The position numbers and the translations under genes are program-made. DNA of 64,000 bases from Synchiropus splendidus (taxonomy: Eukaryota > Chordata > Actinopteri > Syngnathiformes > Callionymidae): assembly GCF_027744825.2 (NCBI RefSeq), contig NC_071342.1:17634501-17698500 (forward strand), read 5' to 3'. The notes beneath the pieces were generated by a model that was given only the letters and a program-made list of their open reading frames with translations, was not told the origin of the DNA and made no database searches. Of the stretch, positions 1-8,076 are shown in pieces (position 1 is the first letter of the stretch; every line of letters begins with the position of its first letter).

Positions 1-445
1 ATTATTATTATCAGTCCTGAAGAAGACTGCTATCCTCAATAGTTCAGCTCAGATATCGCTTGGTTTCCTTTCATGGCGGGTTACATGGGATTTGCTGATT
101 GCTTAATTCATTTTAAGTTTTTCCACGATGAGTGTGACGCTTGTGTGAGTCAACAGGAATCTGCGTTGACTCTTGTTATTAAGTAAGGTGCGTCCCTATG
201 TTCCTGAGTTCCTCATACCAAGCTCATCACTCTATTATTATTTGGTGAATTACGGAGAGTTAATTTAGAGAGTATTTGAAATGAATTCAAAGTATATCTC
301 TGAAATGTATATTTCAGCTATGTCCATTTTCAATTGTGTTTGCCAGTGCTGTCATGTCTTATGCAGTACTTTCCTGTAAAGATCCATTTGAGTTCAAGCA
401 ACCCCATCTATTCTCACACTTTTAATTCGGTGATGTCTTCAACAG

Positions 446-572
446 CTTTGTCATGAGAGTGACTGTAAACGGAGTTCCATGCCCTGATGGTGTGGGAAAG
501 AACAAGAAAGAAGCCAAACAAAACGCAGCTAAAAATGCCCTGGAGATGTTGCGGCAGGAGTCTGAGGATTCG
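446..572 (+). CDS. eif2ak2: eif2ak2 exon: C-terminal half of dsRBD1
   Basis: Acceptor cttcaacag; the first base completes a codon from an exon outside the window. It reads strand beta2-beta3 and helix alpha2 of a dsRBD, ending [18 protein letters not shown], where the KKxAK lysines contact RNA phosphates. Donor tcg|gtgaga, phase 0. I found no N-terminal half in 1-445, so the upstream exon is not in this window. Confidence 0.9.
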
Positions 573-3500
573 GTGAGATTCCTGACTGTAACTGAAGTTG
601 TCTGTGATCTAATCTGCTCTTCATGTTTACGTTTCTGTAGAGAACGAACGTGTCAGAGGCATCAGTTACTTCTGTCGATCACACCCCTACCAAGGACTAC
701 GTATCCTTGCTCAATGTGTATGGACAGGACCGCAGGCTGTCTGTGAATCCCATTCAGTCAACACGCCCGGACCCAAATGTCCCGGCGCCGTGAGTGTGCA
801 TGAGTAAAAACATGATAGTAGATGTCTCACTGACATAATGTGTGCCATGTTAGATTTTGCTGCAGGTATAAAGTCGGAGACACGGAGTACCTGGAAGCCA
901 GAGGGATGACTAAAAAGGAGGCAAAACAAGCGGCAGCCAAAATAGCTTTCGACATGCTCAGTTCGCCCAACAGAACAATGGTAAGTCTAGTTATAGGAAT
1001 CTCATGGCGGGCCACACACAGAGACCCGGCCAAGGTTGGTCATTTGAGCCGGATCTCTGAGCCTCAGAATGAAGTCATGTTTTTGTGTTCTTGACCGGCA
1101 GTTTCCACAGGTCCTTCGGTGCAGTGGCGCTTAAGACCGTCCGCCGAGTGACACCGCCACATACACACTAGAACTAACAGCAACTAAAATAGCTGCTATT
1201 TGAAGTGAACTATTGGAGTTGGCTGATGTTTAAGAGCTGATTTCTCGGTCGTGTTTGGTCCTAAATGGGCACATGCACTGAGCCAGTTGGGGCGGCGGAG
1301 TTACGCACAGGAGAGAGAATCGTAGCAGCGCAGGTTTCAGACTAGAATACACAGAGACTACTCACTAGTCAGGTGAGGAAATTAACTGTGCTGTCAGTGA
1401 AAGAATATCTATAATATATATGTATATAATTCAAAAACAATTGAATGCTTTTATTTTTTAAATAAAAAAACATATAAAATCTCACACATGTTCCATTCCT
1501 CAGTGTGAATAACACAAATATTTTAAATGTTTTAACACTATTATAAACGATGACAGGCACAGCCGACGACGGGTCGCTCACAGGGGTCCGGGTGACCGCT
1601 CAGAGAGTTTGTGGGTTTGCTCAGACACATGAAAAATCAGAGGGATCCATGTTTCTTTCTGTGTTTGGGACTGCGTGGTGCAACCCAGGAGCACCTCTCC
1701 AAAGTGACTCACCGAGCAAACGTGTTATTTTCCATTGTACAGTATAACGTAATTGTCTCAGCTAAACTCCTACTAAACCTTTGCTTTCAAGTCCTGCGAG
1801 GCAGCAGGTCGAGCAAGTCCACAGTCTGTGGGAGATGTGTCTGAGATCCAGTGAGTACCAAATGAGCACCTGTAACTGTTTACACTCCAGGTTCTAATGC
1901 GTGGTGTGTGTCGCACTAGGGGCCGTTTGATGAATCTGAGCATAGCGTCTGAGGATGAGAGCTTTGTCGGCACGAATTACATTGGAAAGCTCAATGAGTA
2001 CTGTCAGAGAAAGAGGCTTCACTTCAAGATCACCGAGGAGCAGAGAGGAGGTCTGCCTCATCAGCTTAGGTACTGAACCACATCAGCGTCAGAGCTAGAC
2101 ATGTTTGGAGCAACTCACCCATGAAAAAAAGATGTCTCTGTCCCTGCTTGTACAGATTTTGCTACAAAGTGGTAATCGGTGACAAAGAGTACCTGCCAGG
2201 TGAAGGAGGGAACATTAAAGAGGCCAAACAAAACGCAGCGCAACAAGCGTGGAATGCCATTAGTGAGCAGTCAGACTTAGACAGCAAGGTACCACCATGT
2301 TTCCTCTTCTCCACTTCCAGCTGTTTGACTCTATCTCTCTGACTGCAGTGATCCCAACCCTCTTACTCATGTCTCTTTGAGACTTCATTTAGGGAATCCA
2401 TGACAATTTTACATAAAATCCAGCCAGGCCTTCCAGTTTTCAACCAGCAGCTTTTGACCAATATAGACGGGATCAAGTAAGTCCCATCTTGACTGATGAG
2501 TCATGTCCAATGAAAATCAATCCTAAAAATAGGGAGTCATCACTTGTGACCTCTTTTGTTTTTTTTTGTTTTTTTTTCAAAAACATTCAAATTCAGTTTT
2601 TAGTACATCTTAGACATAAACATTGCTGGGGAAGTCTATTAATCTATTGCCAATGCAGTCCATCAAGTGTGTCTTATCTATACATTCATGGCAGTGAGTG
2701 GATTGTTTTATTATATGTCAATTTATTATTATTATTATTTTGGCTATTCCCTTCCCTTCCCCACTTTTAATTTGGTCTAATTTATAAGTTAAATCAGTGA
2801 TTATTAACCAAAGGGCCCGGGCACATGTTCGAGTCGCGAGCGCCCCCTAGAAGGCCACTAAAAGTTTTTTGTTTTACACCTTTGGGCCGCAAGAGGTTCA
2901 GCTTTAATACATGAGCCAAGTTTGGTGGCAGTAGTGTGTCACTGAATTGACTTGACAGCTGCGAATCTGTGATAGTTACCAACTATGGAGAAGTTTTGGA
3001 AAAGAAAAAATGATAAAGACATGAAAGCACCTGGTCCAATACTTTCATTTACACTCTACTTATATCATCTTTGGAGTTTAAATAAAAGATATGATTTTTA
3101 TTTTCTGGTATTTAGACATTGTTTTATTATATTTATTTTATTTAGAATTTTTAGGCAGTTTTTCCCATTTTCTCAACAGTTTGTATCAAGTGTATTTTTT
3201 TTTCTTTAGTAAATTTGGTGCTACTGCCTGTTGGTCTTTTCTCTGACAAATATCTTTGCAATGATCACATGGTTTCATGTCATTTCACAAGATTTTGGTT
3301 TGTGTAAGTCGCGTAAATCACAGATGAAATCAAGAGTAATGAAAATGATTCAGTTGTATTACTTGAAAGGGTAAGAACCCCTGGGTTCAATGATGTATGA
3401 CATGCTTTTAGTCAATGAAATCATCTTCATTTTAGACATCCTGGACGTCATCTGATGTTGGGTCACCGTGCGGCTCCTCCACCCCAGTGAGATCAGGGTA

Positions 3501-4015
3501 ACTTAACCTTCATGCTGTAATGTTTCGCAACACAATGCAGATACACCTGATAATGGCAAAACTGTTTGTGACGTCAGGGATACAAGTGAGCCAGAACACC
3601 CTGCCATGATGTCAACTTCAGGCAGTTTTATCGTGTTTAAAGATTCGGCATCTTCTCCACAGGTAGGAATCACTTTACTCTTCCACTTTACATCGAAGGG
3701 AAATGACGACTTCTAATAATACTTCTGATTTTCAGATTAAAGCTCCTGACGTGAAGCCCAAAAGAATGTACGAACTTCCATCGACTCATATATTTTCTTG
3801 ATATCAGTCACCGTTACTGACGTTTCCCTTTCTCCCCAGACTGGCTGCAAACTTCAAAAACGCTGTTCCAAAAGAAGCGACAAAGGAGGTACAATGCAGT
3901 CATTTCAAATAGTTCATTGGCTTAACTGAGTTTTCGTTTGTTTTTTACATTGTTAGAGGCCTGACTTGAGAGGAAAAGCCTCCAACGACAACAAGCAAGT
4001 CATCTCAAGGTTGGT

Positions 4016-4071
<56 letters not shown>

Positions 4072-6673
4072 TACTGTTTATATAGAGTTTGGAGTTGAAA
4101 TATAAAAATACATTAGTCATGGCCAAAATGGTTTTTTTTAAATTTTGTGTCCAGAAATAGAAATACAATTTTCAAATTGTGAGGTGCTTCTTAAATATTG
4201 AACAATATCCTCAACGTATAATGATATCTGATGTTCAGTCTTATGAAAATAACTGCTTTAATTGTTGTCTGTTGTCGGTTTAATATTTTAACCATCTGAA
4301 TAAATTCTTTTTCACAATCAAATCTGTATAGCGTTGCCAAAGATCATCCCACTCAAGCATGTCAAATGCTTTTTCCGCATCCAGGGAAAAGACGGAACAT
4401 CTAAAGTTGGTCAATATGTTGCACCAAAAATTTGGCCACCGAAGGTTTTTGGCCGGATTAAGTTTCAGTTTTCAACTGTTATGGAATCAATAATTTTTCC
4501 ATCACACAACTCAGAGAGACTGTTTGAGCACTGAAACAATATGGGCTAAACACACCAGACACCAAGAGTTTTTTGTGTTTGTTTCACTGATAATGTTATT
4601 GTAATGTATCTTTTTTTTCAATTTCTACTTTCCCTCTTCAGCTTTATGTCTGACTTTGACTCAATTGAACGCATCGGCAAAGGGGCATTTGGCCGTGTGT
4701 ACAGAGCCAGAGAGAAGCTGGTGGACAGGAAATTTGCCATAAAGATTGTGAAGTTCAAAGAGTGAGTTTAAGTTTTATGTTTTCAACCAAAGAAATAGTT
4801 CTGCCACACTTGTACTAGAGAGAGACAGGAGAAGCCATTGTCTGTATTTGAATCGACTTATGTGTATTTACTTATCTTTTCCTTTTCATAGTAAAAAAAC
4901 TTTAATTGAGGTAAAGGCACTTATAGATCTCAGCCACAAAAACATTGTGAGATACTACAATTGCTGGATTGAAGATTCACTCTACCACTTGGACGCTCCA
5001 TCATCCAGCTGCTCTTCCACGTGAGTCTAGTCTTTCTCAATTCATGTCATGTACATGCTCCATGCTCCAGAATGGCTTCCTCTTCCAGGTCCACTGACAC
5101 CACACCGAAGTACCTTTACATCAAGATGGAACTGTGTAGCGACAGGACTCTGCGCAAGTGGATCGAAGAGAAAAATGCTAAGAACGTGAAGAAGCCATTC
5201 GAAGATCCCAGCAGACGAGAAGAGAGTCTGTCCATTGCTCAGCAAATAATCAGAGGTGTGGAATATTTCCACTCCAAACAGTTCATTCACAGAGACCTGA
5301 AGGTGGGTGGCTTTGCTGGTACGACGTCGTTTAGGACATGTTCGCGTTGACTCTTGTTTGTCTCCTGCAGCCAGCAAATATCATGTTCGGGCAGGAAGAC
5401 CGAGTTAAGATCGGGGACTTTGGTCTGGTCACAGAGGAGATCGATGATGACAGTGAAAATGAGCGGGAGAGAGCCATGTTCAAAGGAACACCAATTTACA
5501 TGGCCCCTGAGCAGGTAGAATGCTTGAGGTTTTTTTACTTTCCAAAGTAAGGAAGCATCATTGGAACTTTAGGGTTAGGTGTCTGAGGTATCAAGAGGTG
5601 GAGACAAGACTTGTCCTAACTATTGCCTGCGTTGAACAAAGACTCTGAGTCCAGGAATACAGTCAATGGAAGAGGATGGCGTGGATTTTTGAGCATGTTG
5701 CTTCAAAGGATTCACTTCAAATTGTGTGTTTCTGAAGGGTCATGCATTGCACTCAAATAATGTCATTCACTAAACAGCTGTGATGAGTCGATCCCAGTGA
5801 TCCAACTGAAACTCTGCACCCTGCCTTATATTGGTCTTGTTTATCACAGGTCAGCGCGTACGTCTGTGAACGGAAAGCGGATATTTTCTCCTTGGGTCTG
5901 ATTTATTTTGAACTCTTCTGGAGCATCTACACTGGACAAGAAAGAGATAAAGTGGGTTTGGTTGTGTCATGGTATATTGGGTGAAACCTTGTTACGGACA
6001 TGTACTTATTATCGCCTGCCTTGCTTGCAACACAGATTTGGAATGATGTCAGAAGGCAGAAATTTCCACCAGGATTCTCTAAGTTTTTTCCTACTGAGGT
6101 ATAGTATTGCTTTTTTTCCCCCCAATCACACGCAAATAAAAGTTGCCACTTTTTACCGTTTGTTTTGTTTGTTTGTTTTTGGATGGCAGACTGTCAGGCA
6201 GGAAATGATCTACTGGCAGGAAAGATTCAGATAAAGGTTCCCTCTTCTATTGAGCACACAATGGTGGGCGGGTAGGTAGGGCCCCCAGAAGTGTTGCGGA
6301 ACCACATGTTGGTGTATGCACCAATGGTCAGATGTCCAGGTGTCAGACATGTGGATGTCGATAATCCACTTGCAGGTAGAGAGTGCAGACTCACAGAAAC
6401 CAGTGGCAGGGTCAGAAGACAAGGTCAGGTGCCAGGGACTTTGATCCAGTGGCAAAATTTAGCGCCTACAGTCAGGAGATCCAACATTGCAGGGTCTGAC
6501 TATATCATGATTCCATCCATGCTTCTTTGTTGCAGAGCAAAATCATCAGTCTGATGTTGTCTCAAACACCAGTGGACCGCCCTGATGCCAGTGAGGTAAA
6601 GAAGCGGCTGAAGGAACTGCACAGCGAGCTTTACCCAGAAGAAACTGTGGCAAAAGAAAGAAAAACTTGTTAA
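446..6673 (+). CDS. eif2ak2: eif2ak2 / PKR, dsRNA-activated eIF2alpha kinase (5' partial, 18 exons)
   Basis: Cytosolic antiviral kinase: its dsRBDs bind double-stranded RNA, the protein dimerises and autophosphorylates, and it phosphorylates eIF2alpha to stop translation. Splicing the 18 exons listed separately gives an unbroken frame of 640 codons plus TAA. In order these encode half of dsRBD1, dsRBD2, dsRBD3, a Ser/Thr/Pro-rich linker and a complete kinase domain (GKGAFGRV loop, AIK lysine, [25 protein letters not shown]). The C terminus ends in Thr-Cys. Adding the missing first half of dsRBD1 would give roughly 670-680 residues, in line with fish PKR with three dsRBDs. The three dsRBDs and the absence of Z-alpha domains favour PKR over its fish relative PKZ. 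The start codon lies outside the window. Kinase exons are secure; the linker splicing (2289-3662) is inferred from phase. Confidence 0.95.
641..789 (+). CDS. eif2ak2: eif2ak2 exon: linker and N-terminal half of dsRBD2
   Basis: Acceptor gtttctgtag, in phase 0 after a 68-bp intron. A short acidic/Ser-rich linker is followed by [15 protein letters not shown], the first dsRBD helix and start of beta1. Donor gcc|gtgagt, phase 2. Confidence 0.88.
866..980 (+). CDS. eif2ak2: eif2ak2 exon: C-terminal half of dsRBD2
   Basis: Acceptor gattttgctgcag, phase 2 after a 76-bp intron. It encodes [20 protein letters not shown] and the rest of helix alpha2. The TKKEAK lysines expected for RNA contact are intact. 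Donor atg|gtaagt, phase 0. Confidence 0.9.
1792..1850 (+). CDS. eif2ak2: eif2ak2 exon: short inter-dsRBD linker
   Basis: Small linker exon with acceptor tttgctttcaag and donor cca|gtgagt, phase 0 in and 2 out, reading [19 protein letters not shown]. It fits phase with both neighbours. There is no domain in it, so it rests on splice sites and frame only. Confidence 0.7.
1920..2069 (+). CDS. eif2ak2: eif2ak2 exon: linker and N-terminal half of dsRBD3
   Basis: Acceptor gtcgcactag after a 69-bp intron. It encodes an acidic stretch, then [20 protein letters not shown], a typical dsRBD helix alpha1 and strand beta1. Donor cttag|gtactg, phase 2, the same split position as in dsRBD1 and dsRBD2. Confidence 0.9.
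2156..2288 (+). CDS. eif2ak2: eif2ak2 exon: C-terminal half of dsRBD3
   Basis: Acceptor gcttgtacag, phase 2. It encodes [13 protein letters not shown] and then [17 protein letters not shown]. The first lysine of the KKxAK motif is isoleucine here, unlike dsRBD1 and dsRBD2. Donor aag|gtacca is mediocre. An alternative in-exon donor a|gtgagc at 2265-2266 would end the exon nine codons earlier in another phase. Confidence 0.88.
2795..3383 (+). mobile_element. non-autonomous hAT DNA transposon in eif2ak2 intron
   Basis: The left end cagtgattattaacc and the inverted right end (cagggg-ttcttacc read backwards) are hAT-type termini. The flanking 8-mers agttaaat and ggttcaat match at 6 of 8 bases, as expected for an aged 8-bp target duplication. 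Just inside is an ATG followed by MEKFWKRK, like the start of a hAT/ZBED-type transposase, but the frame decays at once. Confidence 0.75.
3436..3497 (+). CDS. eif2ak2: eif2ak2 exon: Ser/Thr-rich linker (inferred splicing)
   Basis: Acceptor tcttcattttag, donor tcagg|gtaact. Read in phase 0 directly from the dsRBD3 exon, it gives [20 protein letters not shown], a flexible linker composition usual between PKR dsRBDs and kinase. This choice skips the candidate exon 2382-2476 and makes the 1147-bp intron 2289-3435, which holds a hAT insertion. Confidence 0.6.
3578..3662 (+). CDS. eif2ak2: eif2ak2 exon: linker (5' boundary uncertain)
   Basis: The frame continues [17 protein letters not shown] and ends before donor cag|gtagga. 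The acceptor tgacgtcag at 3577 is chosen because only it accepts the phase-2 end of the previous exon and leaves an 80-bp intron. The acceptor at 3540 (aatgcag) would add 12 codons in the same frame but needs a phase-1 partner. Confidence 0.6.
3736..3767 (+). CDS. eif2ak2: eif2ak2 exon: small linker exon
   Basis: Acceptor tctgattttcag, donor gaat|gtacga; it reads [10 protein letters not shown], phase 0 to 2. It belongs to the basic linker before the kinase domain. Introns on both sides are 72-73 bp. Confidence 0.75.
3840..3888 (+). CDS. eif2ak2: eif2ak2 exon: small linker exon
   Basis: Acceptor ccctttctccccag, donor gag|gtacaa; it reads [16 protein letters not shown] in phase 2 to 0. Frame-consistent with both neighbours. 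Confidence 0.75.
3957..4009 (+). CDS. eif2ak2: eif2ak2 exon: last linker exon before the kinase
   Basis: Acceptor acattgttag, reading [17 protein letters not shown], phase 0 to 2. The donor aag|gttggt is weak, and a (TA)n tract starts nine bases after the exon end. Confidence 0.75.
4019..4065 (+). repeat. (TA)n microsatellite
   Basis: About 23 uninterrupted TA units, beginning nine bases after the end of the exon 3957-4009. Confidence 0.98.
4330..4395 (-). mobile_element. antisense L1-type LINE reverse-transcriptase fragment
   Basis: The minus strand reads [18 protein letters not shown], matching the conserved L1-clade RT motif SLDAEKAFD. It sits antisense in the intron before the first kinase exon. 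Only this short piece is recognisable. Confidence 0.75.
4642..4761 (+). CDS. eif2ak2: eif2ak2 exon: kinase N-lobe, P-loop and catalytic lysine
   Basis: Acceptor ttccctcttcag, donor aaaga|gtgagt. It encodes [19 protein letters not shown] (glycine-rich loop GKGAFG) and FAIKIVKF (ATP-anchoring lysine). Confidence 0.96.
4892..5020 (+). CDS. eif2ak2: eif2ak2 exon: kinase helix alphaC and start of the kinase insert
   Basis: Acceptor ccttttcatag, donor ccac|gtgagt. It encodes [20 protein letters not shown], with the alphaC glutamate that pairs with the lysine, then CWIED and a short Ser-rich insert. The insert is short, as in PKR, not long as in PERK or GCN2. Confidence 0.95.
5089..5302 (+). CDS. 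eif2ak2: eif2ak2 exon: hinge, helices alphaD-alphaE and HRDLK
   Basis: It encodes [18 protein letters not shown] (hinge and alphaD), [20 protein letters not shown] and LK; the catalytic loop HRDLK|PAN is split by the next 68-bp intron. Two in-frame acceptors exist: tcttccag at 5088 (used here, 68-bp intron) and catgctccag at 5070 (50-bp intron), which would add six residues, MASSSR. Confidence 0.95.
5371..5514 (+). CDS. eif2ak2: eif2ak2 exon: DFG and activation segment
   Basis: Acceptor tctcctgcag, donor cag|gtagaa. It begins PANIMF, then [10 protein letters not shown] (DFG magnesium-binding motif), an acidic insert, and [14 protein letters not shown]. The threonine of KGT corresponds to the key activating threonine (human Thr451). 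The position five residues earlier, Thr446 in human, is alanine. Confidence 0.97.
5850..5951 (+). CDS. eif2ak2: eif2ak2 exon: kinase helices alphaF-alphaG
   Basis: Acceptor gtttatcacag, donor aaa|gtgggt. It encodes [15 protein letters not shown] (alphaF, with the conserved Asp) and IYTGQERDK. Counting without gaps from KGT, the Thr of YTGQER falls at the human Thr487 position in alphaG, which docks eIF2alpha. Confidence 0.95.
6036..6098 (+). CDS. eif2ak2: eif2ak2 exon: kinase C-lobe after alphaG
   Basis: Acceptor cttgcaacacag, donor gag|gtatag; it reads [18 protein letters not shown], phase 0 to 0. Confidence 0.93.
6536..6673 (+). CDS. eif2ak2: eif2ak2 last exon: kinase C-terminus and stop
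   Basis: Acceptor cttctttgttgcag. It encodes [20 protein letters not shown], where DRP is the kinase subdomain XI arginine motif, then a charged tail ending RKTC and TAA at 6671-6673. Confidence 0.96.
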   Translation, partial: SKIISLMLSQTPVDRPDASEVKKRLKELHSELYPEETVAKERKTC

Positions 6674-7069
6674 CCTTTGAGCCAACAACTGAACATCATG
6701 TGTCCTAAGAATGGTTGAGTGAGATTTCCATTTTCCATTTTTAACTCTGATTCCGTTCAGCTAGGTTTTTAAAAGATTTTAATGTATTTTATCCAGTAGG
6801 TTATCAATGTCTAATGGGTTTTATCAAGTGTATTTTTTTAAAATAATTTTAAAATTATGCTGTCAACGATCACTATGTAAATATCTTTGACCAAAAGTTT
6901 CGAAGCCACTGCTAAATATTGATTATTTCGGTAACCAGTGTCACAATGCAGCACCAATCTAAAACCCATCGTTCTAAAGGGGTGAACAACAACGTTTCAC
7001 CTTTATACAGATGGTGTTCTGGTTTTATGTCAAGTCTTTTGTGTTCACTTTTCAAGATCAGGTCATGTC
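6674..7069 (+). other. probable eif2ak2 3' UTR
   Basis: AT-rich sequence after the stop codon with no open frame. I see no AATAAA or ATTAAA before the transposon block at 7070. Either a non-canonical polyadenylation signal is used or the transcript runs through the repeats to the AATAAA at 7898. Confidence 0.5.
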
Positions 7070-7490
7070 AGCACAGTGGTATAGTGGTTAAACATGGTCT
7101 GCGGTTGTGAGGCCGGTTGGATGCACTGCCATAATCTCTGAAAGCCCTTTGGAGACGGCTTATGGTGGAGAAAGGAACATTCAATGCAGGAGCAACAAAC
7201 CTGGGTGACATTCGTGCTGTCAGCATGCTAAAATTGCATACTCCCTCAATGCTTGGGACATTTTGCTATGAGACAAAACTGCACATTTCAATGTAGCCTT
7301 TTATTGTGGACAGTCTGAGCCTCTGTGAGGTGGGATGGATCATCTCAGCAAAGCACAAGTGCTCACTGTCAAACATTTAGACAGATTTGTGAACAATGTT
7401 TGAGAGAAAATTGTGTATCTGGAATGAATTTTAGATCTTTAAGTCCATTTTTTAATGGGATCAAAAAACAAAAGTATTTTAGACTCGACT
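7070..7490 (+). mobile_element. high-copy fish DNA-transposon remnant
   Basis: Runs such as tgcggttgtgaggccggttg, ggcttatggtggagaaa and aaactgcacatttca agree, from memory, with one well-known fish interspersed repeat; superfamily not assigned. It has decayed and has no intact frame. Confidence 0.65.
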
Positions 7491-7499
7491 GGAAGGAGC

Positions 7500-7770
7500 C
7501 ACCTTTACTTCACTCTGGCCTTCTTAGTGAGCTTCGTGATGGAGTTACTGTACCTGTTGGAAAACCTGATCAGGTGACTCCATCATGAAGCTCATCGCCA
7601 GAATGCCAAGAATGAGCAAAGCAGTCATCAAAGCAAAGGGTGGCTGTATTGAAGAATCTAAAATATAAAACATGTTTTGAGTCGTAACTCACTTCTTCGT
7701 TTACTAAACAATTCCATATGTATTCATTCACAGCTTTGATGCCTTCAGTGATCATCTATATACTCTATGA
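7500..7770 (+). mobile_element. Tc1/mariner-like 3' remnant with fold-back
   Basis: The segment from 7574 (catgaagctcatcgccagaa, then the equivalent of MPR.SKAVIKAKGG) resembles the C-terminal end and 3' flank of fish Tc1-like elements. The start (7529-7548) is an inverted partial copy that pairs with 7574-7593. Confidence 0.6.
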
Positions 7771-7897
7771 GGGTATTTGTGTTTTACTGCTGCCTTTTTC
7801 TTTTTCTTTTTTTAAATCAGCTGTGTCATATCAGACGATTCGGGGTAACAGTGTCATACAATTCCGTTCAAACCGAATTTACCCTGTTCAGTGCTAC

Positions 7898-7903
7898 AAT
7901 AAA
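7898..7903 (+). promoter_or_regulatory. candidate polyadenylation signal AATAAA
   Basis: The first canonical AATAAA downstream of the stop codon, followed about 20 bases later by a GT/T-rich stretch (ttgttgtgtgttttttg), as expected of a downstream element. Using it would make a 1.2-kb 3' UTR that includes transposon sequence. Confidence 0.4.
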
Positions 7904-8055
7904 GTCTGTTTTAATTCTCGACATTGTTGTGTGTTTTTTGAAAAAGTGTTCTTTTTATTCAAATTAATGAAATGAAAACCAAGTGAAGCAAAACAACAGA
8001 CGAATTCATGTCAAACTTGTTTCTCACGGTGGAGCTTGTGTGCCTATGTGCGTTA

Positions 8056-8076
8056 CCTCGGCAGGGGGCGCTGTGG
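8056..8076 (+). promoter_or_regulatory. CTCF-type binding motif
   Basis: Reads cctcggcagggggcgctgtg, carrying the AGGGGGCGCT core of the vertebrate CTCF consensus. It lies between eif2ak2 and the gene-poor region, where an insulator would make sense. Binding is inferred from sequence only. Confidence 0.6.

Noticed and set aside
2836..2856. CTCF-like core agcgccccctagaagg (minus strand)
   Set aside because: It lies inside the intronic hAT and is probably just part of the transposon end.
446..6673. PKZ (the fish Z-DNA-dependent eIF2alpha kinase) as an alternative identity
   Set aside because: Three dsRBDs precede the kinase and no Z-alpha motif is seen, so PKR fits and PKZ does not.
7075..7125. 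tRNA- or SINE-like string (tggtatagtggttaaac, then a ggttggat box)
   Set aside because: The sequence continues as a known DNA-transposon-type repeat, and the apparent A and B boxes are too close and are part of that repeat.
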